The notes: generated from the sequence alone by a model not told the origin. A DNA stretch of 64,000 nucleotides from Antarcticimicrobium sp040365005 (GCF_040365005.1 NZ_BAABWV010000015.1:62001-126000); one strand, 5' to 3'. Shown: positions 50,018 through 58,521, counted from the first letter of the stretch. Translations and numbers: made by a program.

Positions 50018-50302
50018 ATGCGGGTTTTGATGCTGAAGCAAAAAATAATGTTTGCAGTGGCGCTGTCGCTTACGGCCGGGTGCGCAATCCAGCCGACTGG
50101 ATCGGGCGACTCGGCAGACCAGCCGGGCAACGTTCCCGAAGCTGTGATTGCAATGGCTGCCCCGGATCAGGATGTTGCAACCGCGCGCTTGGTGCCGGAA
50201 GACGGGTGCTACTGGTACGAACACAGCGGCCCCGTTGAAACGACCTTGTTGCCGCTGCGCACGGTGAACGGCAATCCGATCTGCGTCGCGCGGGAAGCGT
50301 GA
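50018..50302 (+). CDS. Small lipoprotein of unknown function
   Basis: A 94-residue protein starting at ATG 50018 with GAAAGGAAG upstream. The signal LMLKQKIMFAVALSLTAGCAIQP has a lipobox (TAGC, Cys near residue 22). The mature part contains PEDGCYWYEHSGPVETTLLPLRTVNGNPIC, with two cysteines. Function unknown. It lies inside the metal island between two MerR-type promoters and could be a substrate of the lspA/lnt pair. Confidence 0.7.
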   Translation: MRVLMLKQKIMFAVALSLTAGCAIQPTGSGDSADQPGNVPEAVIAMAAPDQDVATARLVPEDGCYWYEHSGPVETTLLPLRTVNGNPICVAREA

Positions 50303-50349
50303 CGACGACCCGCACGTCACATCATTTCGCTCAAAGCTAATTACCTCAT

Positions 50350-51012
50350 TCAACTTCTCGCGGTAACACTGTCCTCAGCCGAATAAAGATGTGCTGTCGA
50401 TCCAATCTCGACGTTCGGATAGAGCTCGTTGATGTGTGCCATAACCATCCGCACGCAACCCGAACTCGCGCGACCGCCGATGCTTCTCGGATAGGGTGTG
50501 CCGTGTATCCGAAGATAGGTGTCGCGATCTCCGACATAGAGATAGAGCGCCCGCGATCCCAAGGCGTTTTGAGGGCCGGGTTCCATCCCGTCGGCCCATC
50601 TTGCGTTTTCAGGATCCCGCTCGATCATGTTCTGTGTCGGCGTCCAGTGCGGCCACCTGACCTTGCGCTTGATGTTATAAACACCTGACTCGTAGAGGTT
50701 GCCCCGCGCGATCGCCACGCCGTAGCGCATCGCGGTTCCACCCTCCTCAATGTGGTAGAGATATCGCGCAACCGCATCGACATGGATGTCTCCTGGCACG
50801 AGGCCGTCCTTCGCGTCCACACGCTGAGGCAAGAAACGTGGGTGTAGTCCCCAAGGGTTTGACGTGGCCGGATCGAAGCCGGGCGGGCTGACTTGCGCGT
50901 CCCATTCAGCCTTCTGCGCTTCGGTGGGCCAGCTATCGGCAAACACAGGGTTGGCCACAGTCGCCGAAAAGAGCGCTGTTGTCGTTTGAATGAAGTGTCG
51001 TCTTGTCAGCAT
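50350..51012 (-). CDS. Secreted L,D-transpeptidase (YkuD/ErfK type)
   Basis: A 220-residue protein starting MLTRRHFIQTTTALFSATVANPVFADS, a twin-arginine-like signal. The YkuD domain has RIHGTPYPRSIGGRASSGCVRMVMAHI (His and catalytic Cys near residues 170-190). It cross-links peptidoglycan. The promoter at 51074-51104 has a 19-bp spacer, so this cell-wall enzyme appears to be under metal control. Confidence 0.9.
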   Translation of the reverse strand: MLTRRHFIQTTTALFSATVANPVFADSWPTEAQKAEWDAQVSPPGFDPATSNPWGLHPRFLPQRVDAKDGLVPGDIHVDAVARYLYHIEEGGTAMRYGVAIARGNLYESGVYNIKRKVRWPHWTPTQNMIERDPENARWADGMEPGPQNALGSRALYLYVGDRDTYLRIHGTPYPRSIGGRASSGCVRMVMAHINELYPNVEIGSTAHLYSAEDSVTARS

Positions 51013-51073
51013 TTCGTACCCTTTCGGTTCCCGCCGACGATTGATGGCAAGAACGGTATATGTTCTCCTTGAA

Positions 51074-51104
51074 TAGATAGGACTTCTAGTGGCTAGAGGT
51101 TCAA
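51074..51104 (-). promoter_or_regulatory. MerR-type promoter of the L,D-transpeptidase
   Basis: Minus strand: TTGAAC, a 19-bp spacer (CTCTAGCCACTAGAAGTCC), TATCTA. The first ten bases of the -35/dyad half match the 39370 site exactly. It is 62 nt from the ATG at 51012. Confidence 0.75.
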
Positions 51105-51303
51105 GGGCAAATTTTCGTGAACGCATGCACGCGACCCTGGTAGCACATGCTTGCCTTGCGGGCGGGTTAACGGCCAACCAGGTCAGGTCCGAATTAGCGT
51201 GGTAAAGCGGGAGTCAGGGGGCGGAGTAGGACAGATTTGCCGAATTGGTCCCCCGGTGGATCGGTTTTGGTCGAAAGATACTATCCTGACACCCTGTCGA
51301 TCT

Positions 51304-51831
51304 TCACCCGCCCGTGTCATTGGCCGAAACTTCGGCTTGGAACTCACGTTGTCGCTCAGGCCAGGTGCTCTTGATGTAGACGAGGATAGCCGCGATCTCT
51401 GCGTCTGTCAGATCCTCTCCGAAGGCCGGCATGTCGCTCTCGTATCCCGGCACGACGGCCCCGACCCCGCCTTTAGTGATCTGAAAAAGCATGCGGTCTG
51501 AATGGTGCCAAGTGTGGCCTGAGTCATCATGCGGCGGGGCCGGCATTCTTCCTGTGTCAAGACGGCGACGCCAATCGGGCTGACCCTCGAGGCTGGCACC
51601 ATGGCAACTGGCGCAGTTGTCCGCATAAAGCTGTTGCCCTGCCATGACCTGGGATGCAAGCACGGGCTCTCCCAAAAACGTCAGTCCCTCGACACGCGGG
51701 TCAACCGGTTCCGATTGGGCCAGCACCACAACGCCGGTGGTCGCGAGCGCGGACACTAGGGCAGCGAGGTGCACTGACCGCCTGACCGTACACTTCGCCG
51801 ATCGATCTTTCGGCCCCTTATTCATCGGCAT
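51304..51831 (-). CDS. Secreted c-type cytochrome
   Basis: About 175 residues if started at ATG 51831 (MPMNKGPKDRS); a signal-like hydrophobic segment follows (VHLAALVSALATTGVVVLA). One heme site, YADNCASCHGASLEGQPDW, and a likely Met ligand in VVPGYESDMPAFGEDLTD. It overlaps the DUF411 gene by 14 nt. It may carry electrons for copper redox or belong to a copper-handling module with the DUF411 and BNR proteins. Confidence 0.85.
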   Translation of the reverse strand: MPMNKGPKDRSAKCTVRRSVHLAALVSALATTGVVVLAQSEPVDPRVEGLTFLGEPVLASQVMAGQQLYADNCASCHGASLEGQPDWRRRLDTGRMPAPPHDDSGHTWHHSDRMLFQITKGGVGAVVPGYESDMPAFGEDLTDAEIAAILVYIKSTWPERQREFQAEVSANDTGG

Positions 51832-52315
51832 AGATTGAGATTCCTTCCGGGCCAAAGGCGTAGGTCCTGAGCGTGCCTGACTTGACCGCAGCCATGCCCG
51901 GTGCGTTCGCGGGCATTCCCGGCAAGGTGATACCCGTTATCGCCGGACGGGTTTCCAGCAGCCGCTCGATGATGTCGACGGGGACGAGACCGCTGACATA
52001 GTAGCCGTCGATCTCGGCCAAGTGGCAGCCGATGCCCTGGGCGGGCACACCGACTTCGACCGAGCGTTTGTCGAAGTCGCGGTCATCCACACGCGTTACG
52101 GTAAAGCCGTGTTCTTCGAGATAATCCCCATAGGCATCACAGCAGCCGCAGCCCGGATCGCGCCAGATGGTGATCTGCCTTTCGCTGCCCGCCAGACCGG
52201 GCGCCACATCGCCGGTCGCTTGCGCCCAGGCCGATGTGGTCAGGCCCACCATTCCGACAATGCCGCTGCCAATCAGACCAAGCGCGTTTCTTCTCTGCAT
52301 CATTTTCTCCATCAT
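51818..52315 (-). CDS. DUF411-family metal-binding protein, second copy
   Basis: A 165-residue protein starting MMEKMMQRRNALGLIGSGIVGMVGLTTSAWA, a signal peptide with RR. The core ITIWRDPGCGCCDAYGDYLEEHGFTV (CGCC) and GCHLAEIDGYYVSGLVPVDIIERLLE match DUF411. It is a paralogue of the protein at 43613. It lies between BNR-repeat and cytochrome genes with 4-nt and 14-nt overlaps, so the three are one transcript. Confidence 0.88.
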   Translation of the reverse strand: MMEKMMQRRNALGLIGSGIVGMVGLTTSAWAQATGDVAPGLAGSERQITIWRDPGCGCCDAYGDYLEEHGFTVTRVDDRDFDKRSVEVGVPAQGIGCHLAEIDGYYVSGLVPVDIIERLLETRPAITGITLPGMPANAPGMAAVKSGTLRTYAFGPEGISIYADE

Positions 52316-53262
52316 CGTTCTCCTGTTTCGATCCAGGTTGCGCCGCCGTCACGGCTGATTTTCAAGATGCCGCCCAACAGGGCAGCGATGTAGGTCTCGT
52401 CTCTTGGATGAACCGCAACAGCGGTCGCAGCTTTGCTCGCCCGCTTTTGCCAGATGACTCCGCCGTCCTGCGATGCCCAGAGGCCCGAACGCAGCGCGGC
52501 ATACATCACTTCCGGCGCCGAGGGGGCACTGGCCAGCGACAGGATCGGTTCACCTCCTGGCAATGGCGCTTCGGACGGTGGGGCTTCACCCGCAACCAAT
52601 GCGTCCATCGCATTGCCTGGCTGCACGTCCTGCCAGCGACAAAAGCAATCGGGCACCCGCGTTAGGCCAACCTCGGTGCCCGCATAGATCCAGATCCCGC
52701 CCATGCCGGTCTCAAGCTCGACCGAAGCCAGAGAAAGAAGTTCCCGCTCTGCGTCGTCGAGCCAGGGGCGGTCCATGGCGAGCGACCAGGTTGCACCGGC
52801 GTCTTCGCTCTTCCACAACCCGTCGCCGCGAAGCGAGGCATAGATCATGTCCGGGTTCCGCGAGGCGATAGCAACGGCAGTGATTTCTCCGTCAGGCAGC
52901 CTAGCTTCAAAGATACGCCACGAAGCGCCCCCGTCTTCGGAAATGCTGACACCGCCCTCGGCCAACCCCGCAACCACACGGCCGGGCCGGTCGCGATGGG
53001 TCGCCAGCGACAGCACGTTCCCCAGTGTCTCTGCCGCGGTCCAAGTCTGGCCGGCATCGTCACTGACGAACAACCCTCGATCTGCCAGCAGGATGGTATC
53101 ACCATCAAAGGCCAGAGCCGCTGGATCACCATCGACTGCAGCCTGCACAAGCCTTGGCAACACCGTGGCTAAGCCGCTACCGAGGACGGCAGCAAGAACC
53201 TTGCGCCGGTTTGGCCGACATCCAATCTCAATCGATTTCAATCTGCTTGCTCCTCTGCTCAT
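52312..53262 (-). CDS. Secreted BNR/YCF48-like beta-propeller protein
   Basis: A 316-residue protein with a Tat-like signal (NRRKVLAAVLGSGLATVLPRL). Repeated Asp-box motifs (VSDDAGQTWTAAE, ISEDGGASWRIF, SEDAGATWSLA, SQDGGVIWQKR, SRDGGATWIET) indicate a BNR/photosystem-assembly-like propeller. Cysteines in VPDCFCRWQ are unusual for the family. Its function is unknown; operon context suggests copper or metal handling. First gene of a three-gene operon; the transposon end lies 21 bp upstream. Confidence 0.82.
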   Translation of the reverse strand: MSRGASRLKSIEIGCRPNRRKVLAAVLGSGLATVLPRLVQAAVDGDPAALAFDGDTILLADRGLFVSDDAGQTWTAAETLGNVLSLATHRDRPGRVVAGLAEGGVSISEDGGASWRIFEARLPDGEITAVAIASRNPDMIYASLRGDGLWKSEDAGATWSLAMDRPWLDDAERELLSLASVELETGMGGIWIYAGTEVGLTRVPDCFCRWQDVQPGNAMDALVAGEAPPSEAPLPGGEPILSLASAPSAPEVMYAALRSGLWASQDGGVIWQKRASKAATAVAVHPRDETYIAALLGGILKISRDGGATWIETGER

Positions 53263-53336
53263 GCGACGCGGATCACGCCCATTGTCGCGTTGCCGTTAAA
53301 TCCGAGACGCGGCGCGTTTGCCGACATTTCTTGCCG

Positions 53337-54188
53337 TTAAATGCGAGACGCAAGGTCTGGCAGGTTGGTACGTTTCCGCATTTGCTGTGCTATCTTGTCG
53401 ATGGTTGCAAGTAGGCGGTGCTCCTTGTCGTAGGTGCGGAGCAAGGCAACCCGCGCATAGTCGTCGACGCCCATGCTGAACAATGCGGCCTTTGCCAGAG
53501 GACGTGATTGGGCGGCAGCAATGGCGGCGAGGCAGAAGAGCCTTACGTTCGGTCTGGGGCTTTGTAGCGCGAAGGCCGGATCTCCGCGAAGGGCTTGCAA
53601 CCCCATTGCGAAAGTGACCGCCCGCAAGGTTCGGCGAAGTTGACGCGCACCACCGGACACAGCGGCGCGTTCCAATACCCCTGCCCCTTTCCGGGCTCGA
53701 TCAACAAGCCTCTTTGAAACTGCTTCGCCCTTCTGTCCGACGTGCAGCGGAAGAAGCCGAGTACCGCAAAGTTGGCAATCGAACGCCCATGCCATTCGCC
53801 AGTGTTTGAGCGAAAGGCCGCAAACAGCGCAGGCCGGACAAGCCTGGAACGGCACCTGCGCGATCAACCGCATATCTGCTTCCGATATCGCCGCAAAGGT
53901 CATGGATGGCACGCACACAGGATCTATGCGCCCCGCAATGGAAATCCTATCCACAGCCACTACATCGATATCATAGTCGAGGGCCGCAACGTGCCGCGCG
54001 TCGATTTCAAGATGTGTCAGAAGTTCCGAAACCTCACAGTGATTGGAAGCAGCCAGTCGCGACAACCAACCCGAAAGCAACTCATCCGGTAACGGCGCAA
54101 CCGTCTTCGGTAGTGGGCGACACGTCACACCCCCGACTTCTCGAGCCGTCGTTGGGCGTTCGCGTGGCGTGACCAGACCGGTGTCCAT
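53337..54188 (-). CDS. tniQ: TniQ-family transposition protein
   Basis: A 283-residue protein. The TniQ domain (about residues 28-190) begins LPKTVAPLPDELLSGWLSRLAASNHCEV, has ACPACAVCGLSLKHWRMAWAFDCQLCGTRLLPLH (zinc-binding cysteines) and ends in a variable helical region. TniQ/TnsD-like proteins guide target choice. The gene overlaps tniB by 64 bp. The C-terminus (MRKRTNLPDLASRI) runs into the left-end repeats. Confidence 0.88.
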   Translation of the reverse strand: MDTGLVTPRERPTTAREVGGVTCRPLPKTVAPLPDELLSGWLSRLAASNHCEVSELLTHLEIDARHVAALDYDIDVVAVDRISIAGRIDPVCVPSMTFAAISEADMRLIAQVPFQACPACAVCGLSLKHWRMAWAFDCQLCGTRLLPLHVGQKGEAVSKRLVDRARKGAGVLERAAVSGGARQLRRTLRAVTFAMGLQALRGDPAFALQSPRPNVRLFCLAAIAAAQSRPLAKAALFSMGVDDYARVALLRTYDKEHRLLATIDKIAQQMRKRTNLPDLASRI

Positions 54189-55084
54189 TTGGCGATGGAT
54201 TCATCGGTGATGCACTCCTCGCCGGTGACGATCGCGTCGATGGACAGGTCCTTGACCAAGGCAAAGATGCGCGAAGTCACGCCGCCGGTCAGTGCCAATA
54301 TCTGCTTGAGCGACCGGACTTTCAGGTTGGACTTTTTCGCAAGCGGCATCGCTGCGATCAAGGTCTGGATCATGTCCGAGAACTCGGCATCATCGCGCCA
54401 GTTCGGCAGGTGATGTTCATCGAGCCGCCGGGCCAGTTGGACATCACCTCGAATGGCATCGACTGCTTCACTGACACCGAAGCAGACCAGTGATGCTTCC
54501 AGTTCGTTGCTGAGGTACCTTAGAACATTGAGGAACCTGCGCTGTTCCCGGTGTGTGCCCGCCAGAAGGTTGTGAACTTCGTCGATCATGATCATCCGCA
54601 GCCCGAGGTCGCGCAGAAGGCCCACGACCCGGACTTCCAACGATGCAACACTCTGGGCCTTCAGGCTCAGCGTCGACGAAGGGGCGCCGAGGGCCGCAAG
54701 GATGTGGAGATAGAAACGCCGCTCGTCCGGGGCGGGCGGCGCCTGCAGCAGAAGCAACGGAGTGTGGGTAATGCCAGACTCCGGATCGTATTCCGGCGCG
54801 TAGCGGCGCGACAGGTTGCGAGCGATCATCGTCTTGCCGATGCCTGAGGCTCCGTGCACCAGAAGGCCAGGCATGCGGGTTTGCCTTGGCATTTCAATGA
54901 GCCCCTGTAACCGGGCCAGCACTTGTTCCGCGCGCGGAAAGCCGATCCAGATGTCCGATTGAATGAGGGCGATGCGTCCGTCTTCTTCTGTTTCTGCCCT
55001 CAATTCACCAGCGCTCCACCTTGAACATGGGGCGCGATGTATCACTCGTGTCGACCGGTCGCAGCCCCTCGGATGCTTGATCAT
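54125..55084 (-). CDS. tniB: TniB AAA+ ATPase
   Basis: About 319 residues from 55084, or 292 from a TTG at 55003 that directly follows the tniA stop (the more likely start, since the first 27 residues only overlap tniA). Walker A is GLLVHGASGIGKTMIARNLSRRY and Walker B is LRMIMIDEVHNLLAGTHREQRRFLNVLRYLSNE. It is the ATP-dependent partner that couples TniA transposase to the target, like TnsC or MuB. Confidence 0.9.
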   Translation of the reverse strand: MIKHPRGCDRSTRVIHRAPCSRWSAGELRAETEEDGRIALIQSDIWIGFPRAEQVLARLQGLIEMPRQTRMPGLLVHGASGIGKTMIARNLSRRYAPEYDPESGITHTPLLLLQAPPAPDERRFYLHILAALGAPSSTLSLKAQSVASLEVRVVGLLRDLGLRMIMIDEVHNLLAGTHREQRRFLNVLRYLSNELEASLVCFGVSEAVDAIRGDVQLARRLDEHHLPNWRDDAEFSDMIQTLIAAMPLAKKSNLKVRSLKQILALTGGVTSRIFALVKDLSIDAIVTGEECITDESIAKWTPVWSRHANAQRRLEKSGV

Positions 55085-56645
55085 CGACAGCCGCGCCGTT
55101 CAGTGCGGATTTCCTTTCACGGGAACGGCGTTCTGCTTTGGTCAGAAGTCGGCTTTCGCCTTCGATCTGGCGTTGCTGCCGGATCAGTTCGGCGAGCACC
55201 AACTCATTCGTGCCCACCTTTCCCATGGCCCGTGCTTTTTGCATGGCTTCGCGGTATTCCCAGAGCGACACTGGTGGAATTTCCAGATTTCGGTACCGGG
55301 CCTCGACGCATCTGCCGCCATCCAGTTCGACCCAGACGGCCGAGAGGTCGCGGGGATCGTAGCGGACAACCACCTTTCCGTCCCGGCGACCGATATAGCC
55401 AGCCAGAGCGTCTGACCAGTAGCGCAGGTCGAACAGATGGATACCGTCCCGCCGAACCTGCCGCTGCTCACTTGGCAGGAAACTCACCCGAAATGCCTCC
55501 ATGTCAAAGGGGATGTCGCCGGACAATTCCCCGGCAAGCGCTTCCCATTTGGCGACAGGCGTGCAGCCGAGGCTCGAATGAATGCTGTTGTTGTAGCGGC
55601 AGATTTCCAAGGCAAACCATCGATCGAACTCGCCTAAGGTCATCGCCGCCATGGCTTCCGCATCATAGCCGCCCTTGGCCGCGACCGACGACTGCGTTGT
55701 TCCCGGCAGGAGATGCACCGCACCCATCATGGTCCCGATCAGCCGCTCGACATGCCCACCAAAGTGCGGACTTCCCGGCGGTCGGTAGACCAGATTGATC
55801 CCCCATTCAGCACATGCCGACTGAAAGGCCTGCGACCGGAAATCGCGACCATTGTCGACGTGAATGCTGTGCGGCTTGCCCTGCGCAGGCCACGGAACGG
55901 CGCAATCAAGGTCGGTCAGCAGTTCTGCCTTGGGAGCAACGGCCCGCGTAAGGCACAAGGCCACTGACAAACGAGACGGTGCCTCGAAGCTCACATGGTA
56001 GCCCGTCACCATGCGGCTGGCCACATCGATTGCCAATGTCACCCAAGGTCGGCCGATCGGTTTGCGCTCGAAACTGTCGACGAGGATAATATCTGCCGGC
56101 GTGTGATCGATCTGCACGACGTCCAGCGGCAGTTCTGCCTTGTTCTTTCCCGTCACCGGCGCGAAGCGCTGCCGCGCAGCCTTCGCACCCTCGCGCGCTT
56201 TGATGACTTCGCGCGCATCAATTGCATCAAGTCGCCGCTGAACTGTCCGACGCGTGGGCCGCTGAAACCCTCGCTCACCGCAAGCATTGCGGATTTCGCT
56301 CACAACCCGCGCCAAGCTGGAACGCTCTCGCCGCAAGTAGTATCGCGTGAGGTGATCTTCGATGATCGCTTCAACCTCGTCAGACACCATCACGGTTCCT
56401 GACGGTCGGCCACGTTTCCGAGGAACAATCGCACTGGTCCGACCGCCCCCTTCGGCAAGCCGCCGGATCCACCGCCAGACCGTCGCACGGCTTACCCCGA
56501 GTTCCCAGACTGCATCACGGATCCCGCTTTCCAAGCTGCCGGTCCCAGAGAGATAGACCTGAACCAATGGGCGCAGGACCATTGCTCGACGCTGATCCTC
56601 TGCGCCGATAACCTCAGCTTCTTCACTATCGTATTGCTTCGCCAC
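55005..56645 (-). CDS. tniA: TniA DDE transposase
   Basis: A 546-residue protein. N-terminal HTH (WELGVSRATVWRWIRRLAEGG) and a bi-helical region precede the rve catalytic core with Asp in LDVVQIDHTPADII, Asp in IHVDNGRDFRSQAF and Glu in FGGHVERLIGTMMG. The C-terminal beta-barrel domain (WSDALAGYIGRRDGKVVVRYDPRD) is as in TniA/Mu-type transposases. It cuts and joins the transposon ends. It is probably able to act on the mini-transposons at 32587 and 38439, because their end repeats are related. Confidence 0.92.
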   Translation of the reverse strand: MAKQYDSEEAEVIGAEDQRRAMVLRPLVQVYLSGTGSLESGIRDAVWELGVSRATVWRWIRRLAEGGGRTSAIVPRKRGRPSGTVMVSDEVEAIIEDHLTRYYLRRERSSLARVVSEIRNACGERGFQRPTRRTVQRRLDAIDAREVIKAREGAKAARQRFAPVTGKNKAELPLDVVQIDHTPADIILVDSFERKPIGRPWVTLAIDVASRMVTGYHVSFEAPSRLSVALCLTRAVAPKAELLTDLDCAVPWPAQGKPHSIHVDNGRDFRSQAFQSACAEWGINLVYRPPGSPHFGGHVERLIGTMMGAVHLLPGTTQSSVAAKGGYDAEAMAAMTLGEFDRWFALEICRYNNSIHSSLGCTPVAKWEALAGELSGDIPFDMEAFRVSFLPSEQRQVRRDGIHLFDLRYWSDALAGYIGRRDGKVVVRYDPRDLSAVWVELDGGRCVEARYRNLEIPPVSLWEYREAMQKARAMGKVGTNELVLAELIRQQRQIEGESRLLTKAERRSRERKSALNGAAVDDQASEGLRPVDTSDTSRPMFKVERW

Positions 56646-56888
56646 TGATCGACCAGCCCTGTGAGCCCCGTCTCACCTTTAGCGGCAAAAATCTCGGATT
56701 TAAAGGCAAAATATCACATTTAAGGGCAACGCTTGGCCATTGATTTTGTTTAATTTTCCGTCTCGCAATTAAGGGCTACGCGACACTGGCAGGAGAGTGA
56801 ATTTGGGACAAAGGGGTGGGCCGGTTGCTTTGGGCGTGTCGGATGTGGCCAACGCCTGATCCGGTCGTTTTGGGGGCGAATTTGTGGC

Positions 56889-56925
56889 GGCGGCGCAGGG
56901 CTTAGGTTAAAGGCGCTGCGCCGCC
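56889..56925 (-). terminator. Hairpin at the end of the AKR operon
   Basis: A 10-bp stem, GGCGGCGCAG paired with CTGCGCCGCC, with a 17-base loop, 30 nt after the aldo/keto reductase stop at 56955. It is strong but without a clear U-tract. Confidence 0.5.
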
Positions 56926-56954
56926 AATCGAGCTTGCAATGCAGGGTTTCCGAT

Positions 56955-57941
56955 CTACAGATTGGTCATCTGCATCCCTTGTTCCGTGTAACGGTCGCCA
57001 GCGGCAGCGCCGCGTGGGAACAAGGTGTCGAGGCGGGTGAGAATGTCCTCGGTTAGTGTGACATCGGCGGCCCCAATATTGTCTTCAAGATAGGTGCGCC
57101 GTTTGGTGCCCGGGATCGGAACAATATGATCGCCTTGGGCCAAGACCCATGCGAGCGCCAGTTGCGCAGGCGAGCATCCGGCGCTGTCGGCGATGGCACG
57201 GTATTGCTCCAGCAAGTTCAGATTCTGATCCAGATTTCCATCGGCAAAGCGCGGCTGGGTGTGCCGGAAATCATCATCAGCCAGGTCGCTTAGTGTGGTG
57301 ACCTTGCCGGTCAGAAAGCCGCGCCCAAGCGGGCTGTAGGGTACAAAAGCCGTACCCAATTCGGCGCACGTGGCCAGCATCTCTGCCTCTGGGTCTCGCG
57401 ACCACAGCGAATACTCTGTCTGAACCGCCGCAACCGGGTGCACCGCATTTGCCCGACGCAAAGTTTGTGCGGAGATTTCGCTTAACCCGATCCCCCTGAT
57501 CTTACCTTCTTTGATAAGATCGGCCATCGCTCCGACCGTGTCCTCGATCGGGGTCACCCCATCAAGGCGATGCGCGTAATAGAGGTCGATCTGATCAATC
57601 CCCAGACGTTTCAGCGACGCCTCGACCGCCTGTTTCATGTAGGCCGGGCTGCTGTCGATGTGTCGTACGGCCGGATCGTCGGATCGGATGATTGCGAACT
57701 TGGTCGCCAGCGTGACGTTGTCCCGGTTTTGCCGGACGAAATCCGACAACAAGGTTTCATTCGCGCCGATACCGTAGGTATCGGCGGTATCGTAGAACGT
57801 GACACCCAATTCAAGCGCACGGTCCAGCGTTTCATAGGATTGATCGCGGTTGGTCGGGCCGTAGAATTCGGACATGCCCATGCAGCCAAGCCCAATGGCT
57901 GATACGGATCCCAGTCCGCCACCCAGATTACGCGTTTTCAT
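56955..57941 (-). CDS. Aldo/keto reductase
   Basis: A 328-residue protein starting MKTRNLGGGLGSVSAIGLGCMGMSEFYG at 57941 with AAGGAGAAAAC upstream. Catalytic tetrad: Asp and Tyr in VTFYDTADTYGIG, Lys in LATKFAII and His in LYYAHRLDG. It reduces aldehydes with NADPH. It resembles YakC/pyridoxal-reductase-like AKR13 members. Last gene of the TetR-controlled operon. Confidence 0.92.
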   Translation of the reverse strand: MKTRNLGGGLGSVSAIGLGCMGMSEFYGPTNRDQSYETLDRALELGVTFYDTADTYGIGANETLLSDFVRQNRDNVTLATKFAIIRSDDPAVRHIDSSPAYMKQAVEASLKRLGIDQIDLYYAHRLDGVTPIEDTVGAMADLIKEGKIRGIGLSEISAQTLRRANAVHPVAAVQTEYSLWSRDPEAEMLATCAELGTAFVPYSPLGRGFLTGKVTTLSDLADDDFRHTQPRFADGNLDQNLNLLEQYRAIADSAGCSPAQLALAWVLAQGDHIVPIPGTKRRTYLEDNIGAADVTLTEDILTRLDTLFPRGAAAGDRYTEQGMQMTNL

Positions 57942-57957
57942 GTGTTTTCTCCTTGAA

Positions 57958-58521
57958 TTAGGGTTGTGTGCAACGAGGATCAGCGGCCTGAAAAGCAGCA
58001 ATCTCTTCGTCGTCGATAGACAGTGGCTCGCAGCCGTGCTCTTTCTCGCAAACGAAATCGTACTCAAAGCCAGCAGCGTGGCAGCTCAGGCACTCACGCC
58101 CCTCAAAGTTGACCGCGTGATCGCCCCGGCTGGTAATCGTCGTGCTCTCCGCCGTCACGTCGAGGGCAAGAAATTCCCAGCCATTGCTGTCCGGGTAGTC
58201 TGCGCTCGAGTGTTTGATCATCGCTTCAAACGGGACAAGCTGCATCACCGTGCCGACCGGGTATTCGATATCAGGCACGCGGTCGGTAAAAATACGGATG
58301 GCTTCCTTGAGCTTTTCTGGGTCGGAATGGAACAGGAAGGTGTTGCGCACTTTGGGGAAATCATAAATGCAGCCAAACATATCCGAGGTGGCCTCAATCT
58401 CAATATTGGCTTGGGCTGAGATTTCGGCCTGGATTGGGAGAGCAATGAATGATGCGGCAAGCAAGGCCGCAGCGGTCACCAGTATGGCGTTAAATCGACC
58501 ACACAGACTTAGTATTTTCAT
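57958..58521 (-). CDS. Secreted protein with a CxxCH heme-like motif
   Basis: A 187-residue protein starting MKILSLCGRFNAILVTAAALLAASFIALPIQAEI (signal peptide). The C-terminal region has GRECLSCHAAGFEYDFVCEKEHGCEPL with one CxxCH, so a c-type heme or a redox dithiol is possible. Several further cysteines are present. The central part (HSDPEKLKEAIRIFTDRVPDIEYPVGTVMQLVPFEAMIKH) resembles no family I know. It is co-transcribed with AKR, GST and DJ-1 genes. Confidence 0.65.
   Translation of the reverse strand: MKILSLCGRFNAILVTAAALLAASFIALPIQAEISAQANIEIEATSDMFGCIYDFPKVRNTFLFHSDPEKLKEAIRIFTDRVPDIEYPVGTVMQLVPFEAMIKHSSADYPDSNGWEFLALDVTAESTTITSRGDHAVNFEGRECLSCHAAGFEYDFVCEKEHGCEPLSIDDEEIAAFQAADPRCTQP

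Larger units (their letters stand above)
53283..56785. mobile_element. Tn5053/Tn402-like transposon with tniA-tniB-tniQ only
   Basis: The left end starts TGTCGCGTTGCCGTTAAAT at 53283; the right end finishes TTAAGGGCTACGCGACA at 56785. Several 19-bp TniA-type repeats (GCC-x-TTAAA-x-x-CGAGA) lie inside both ends. It is 3503 bp and contains tniQ, tniB and tniA on the minus strand, with no resolvase (tniR) and no cargo. The 5-bp flanks CCCAT and CTGGC differ, so the target duplication has been lost or one end came from another copy. Confidence 0.85.
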
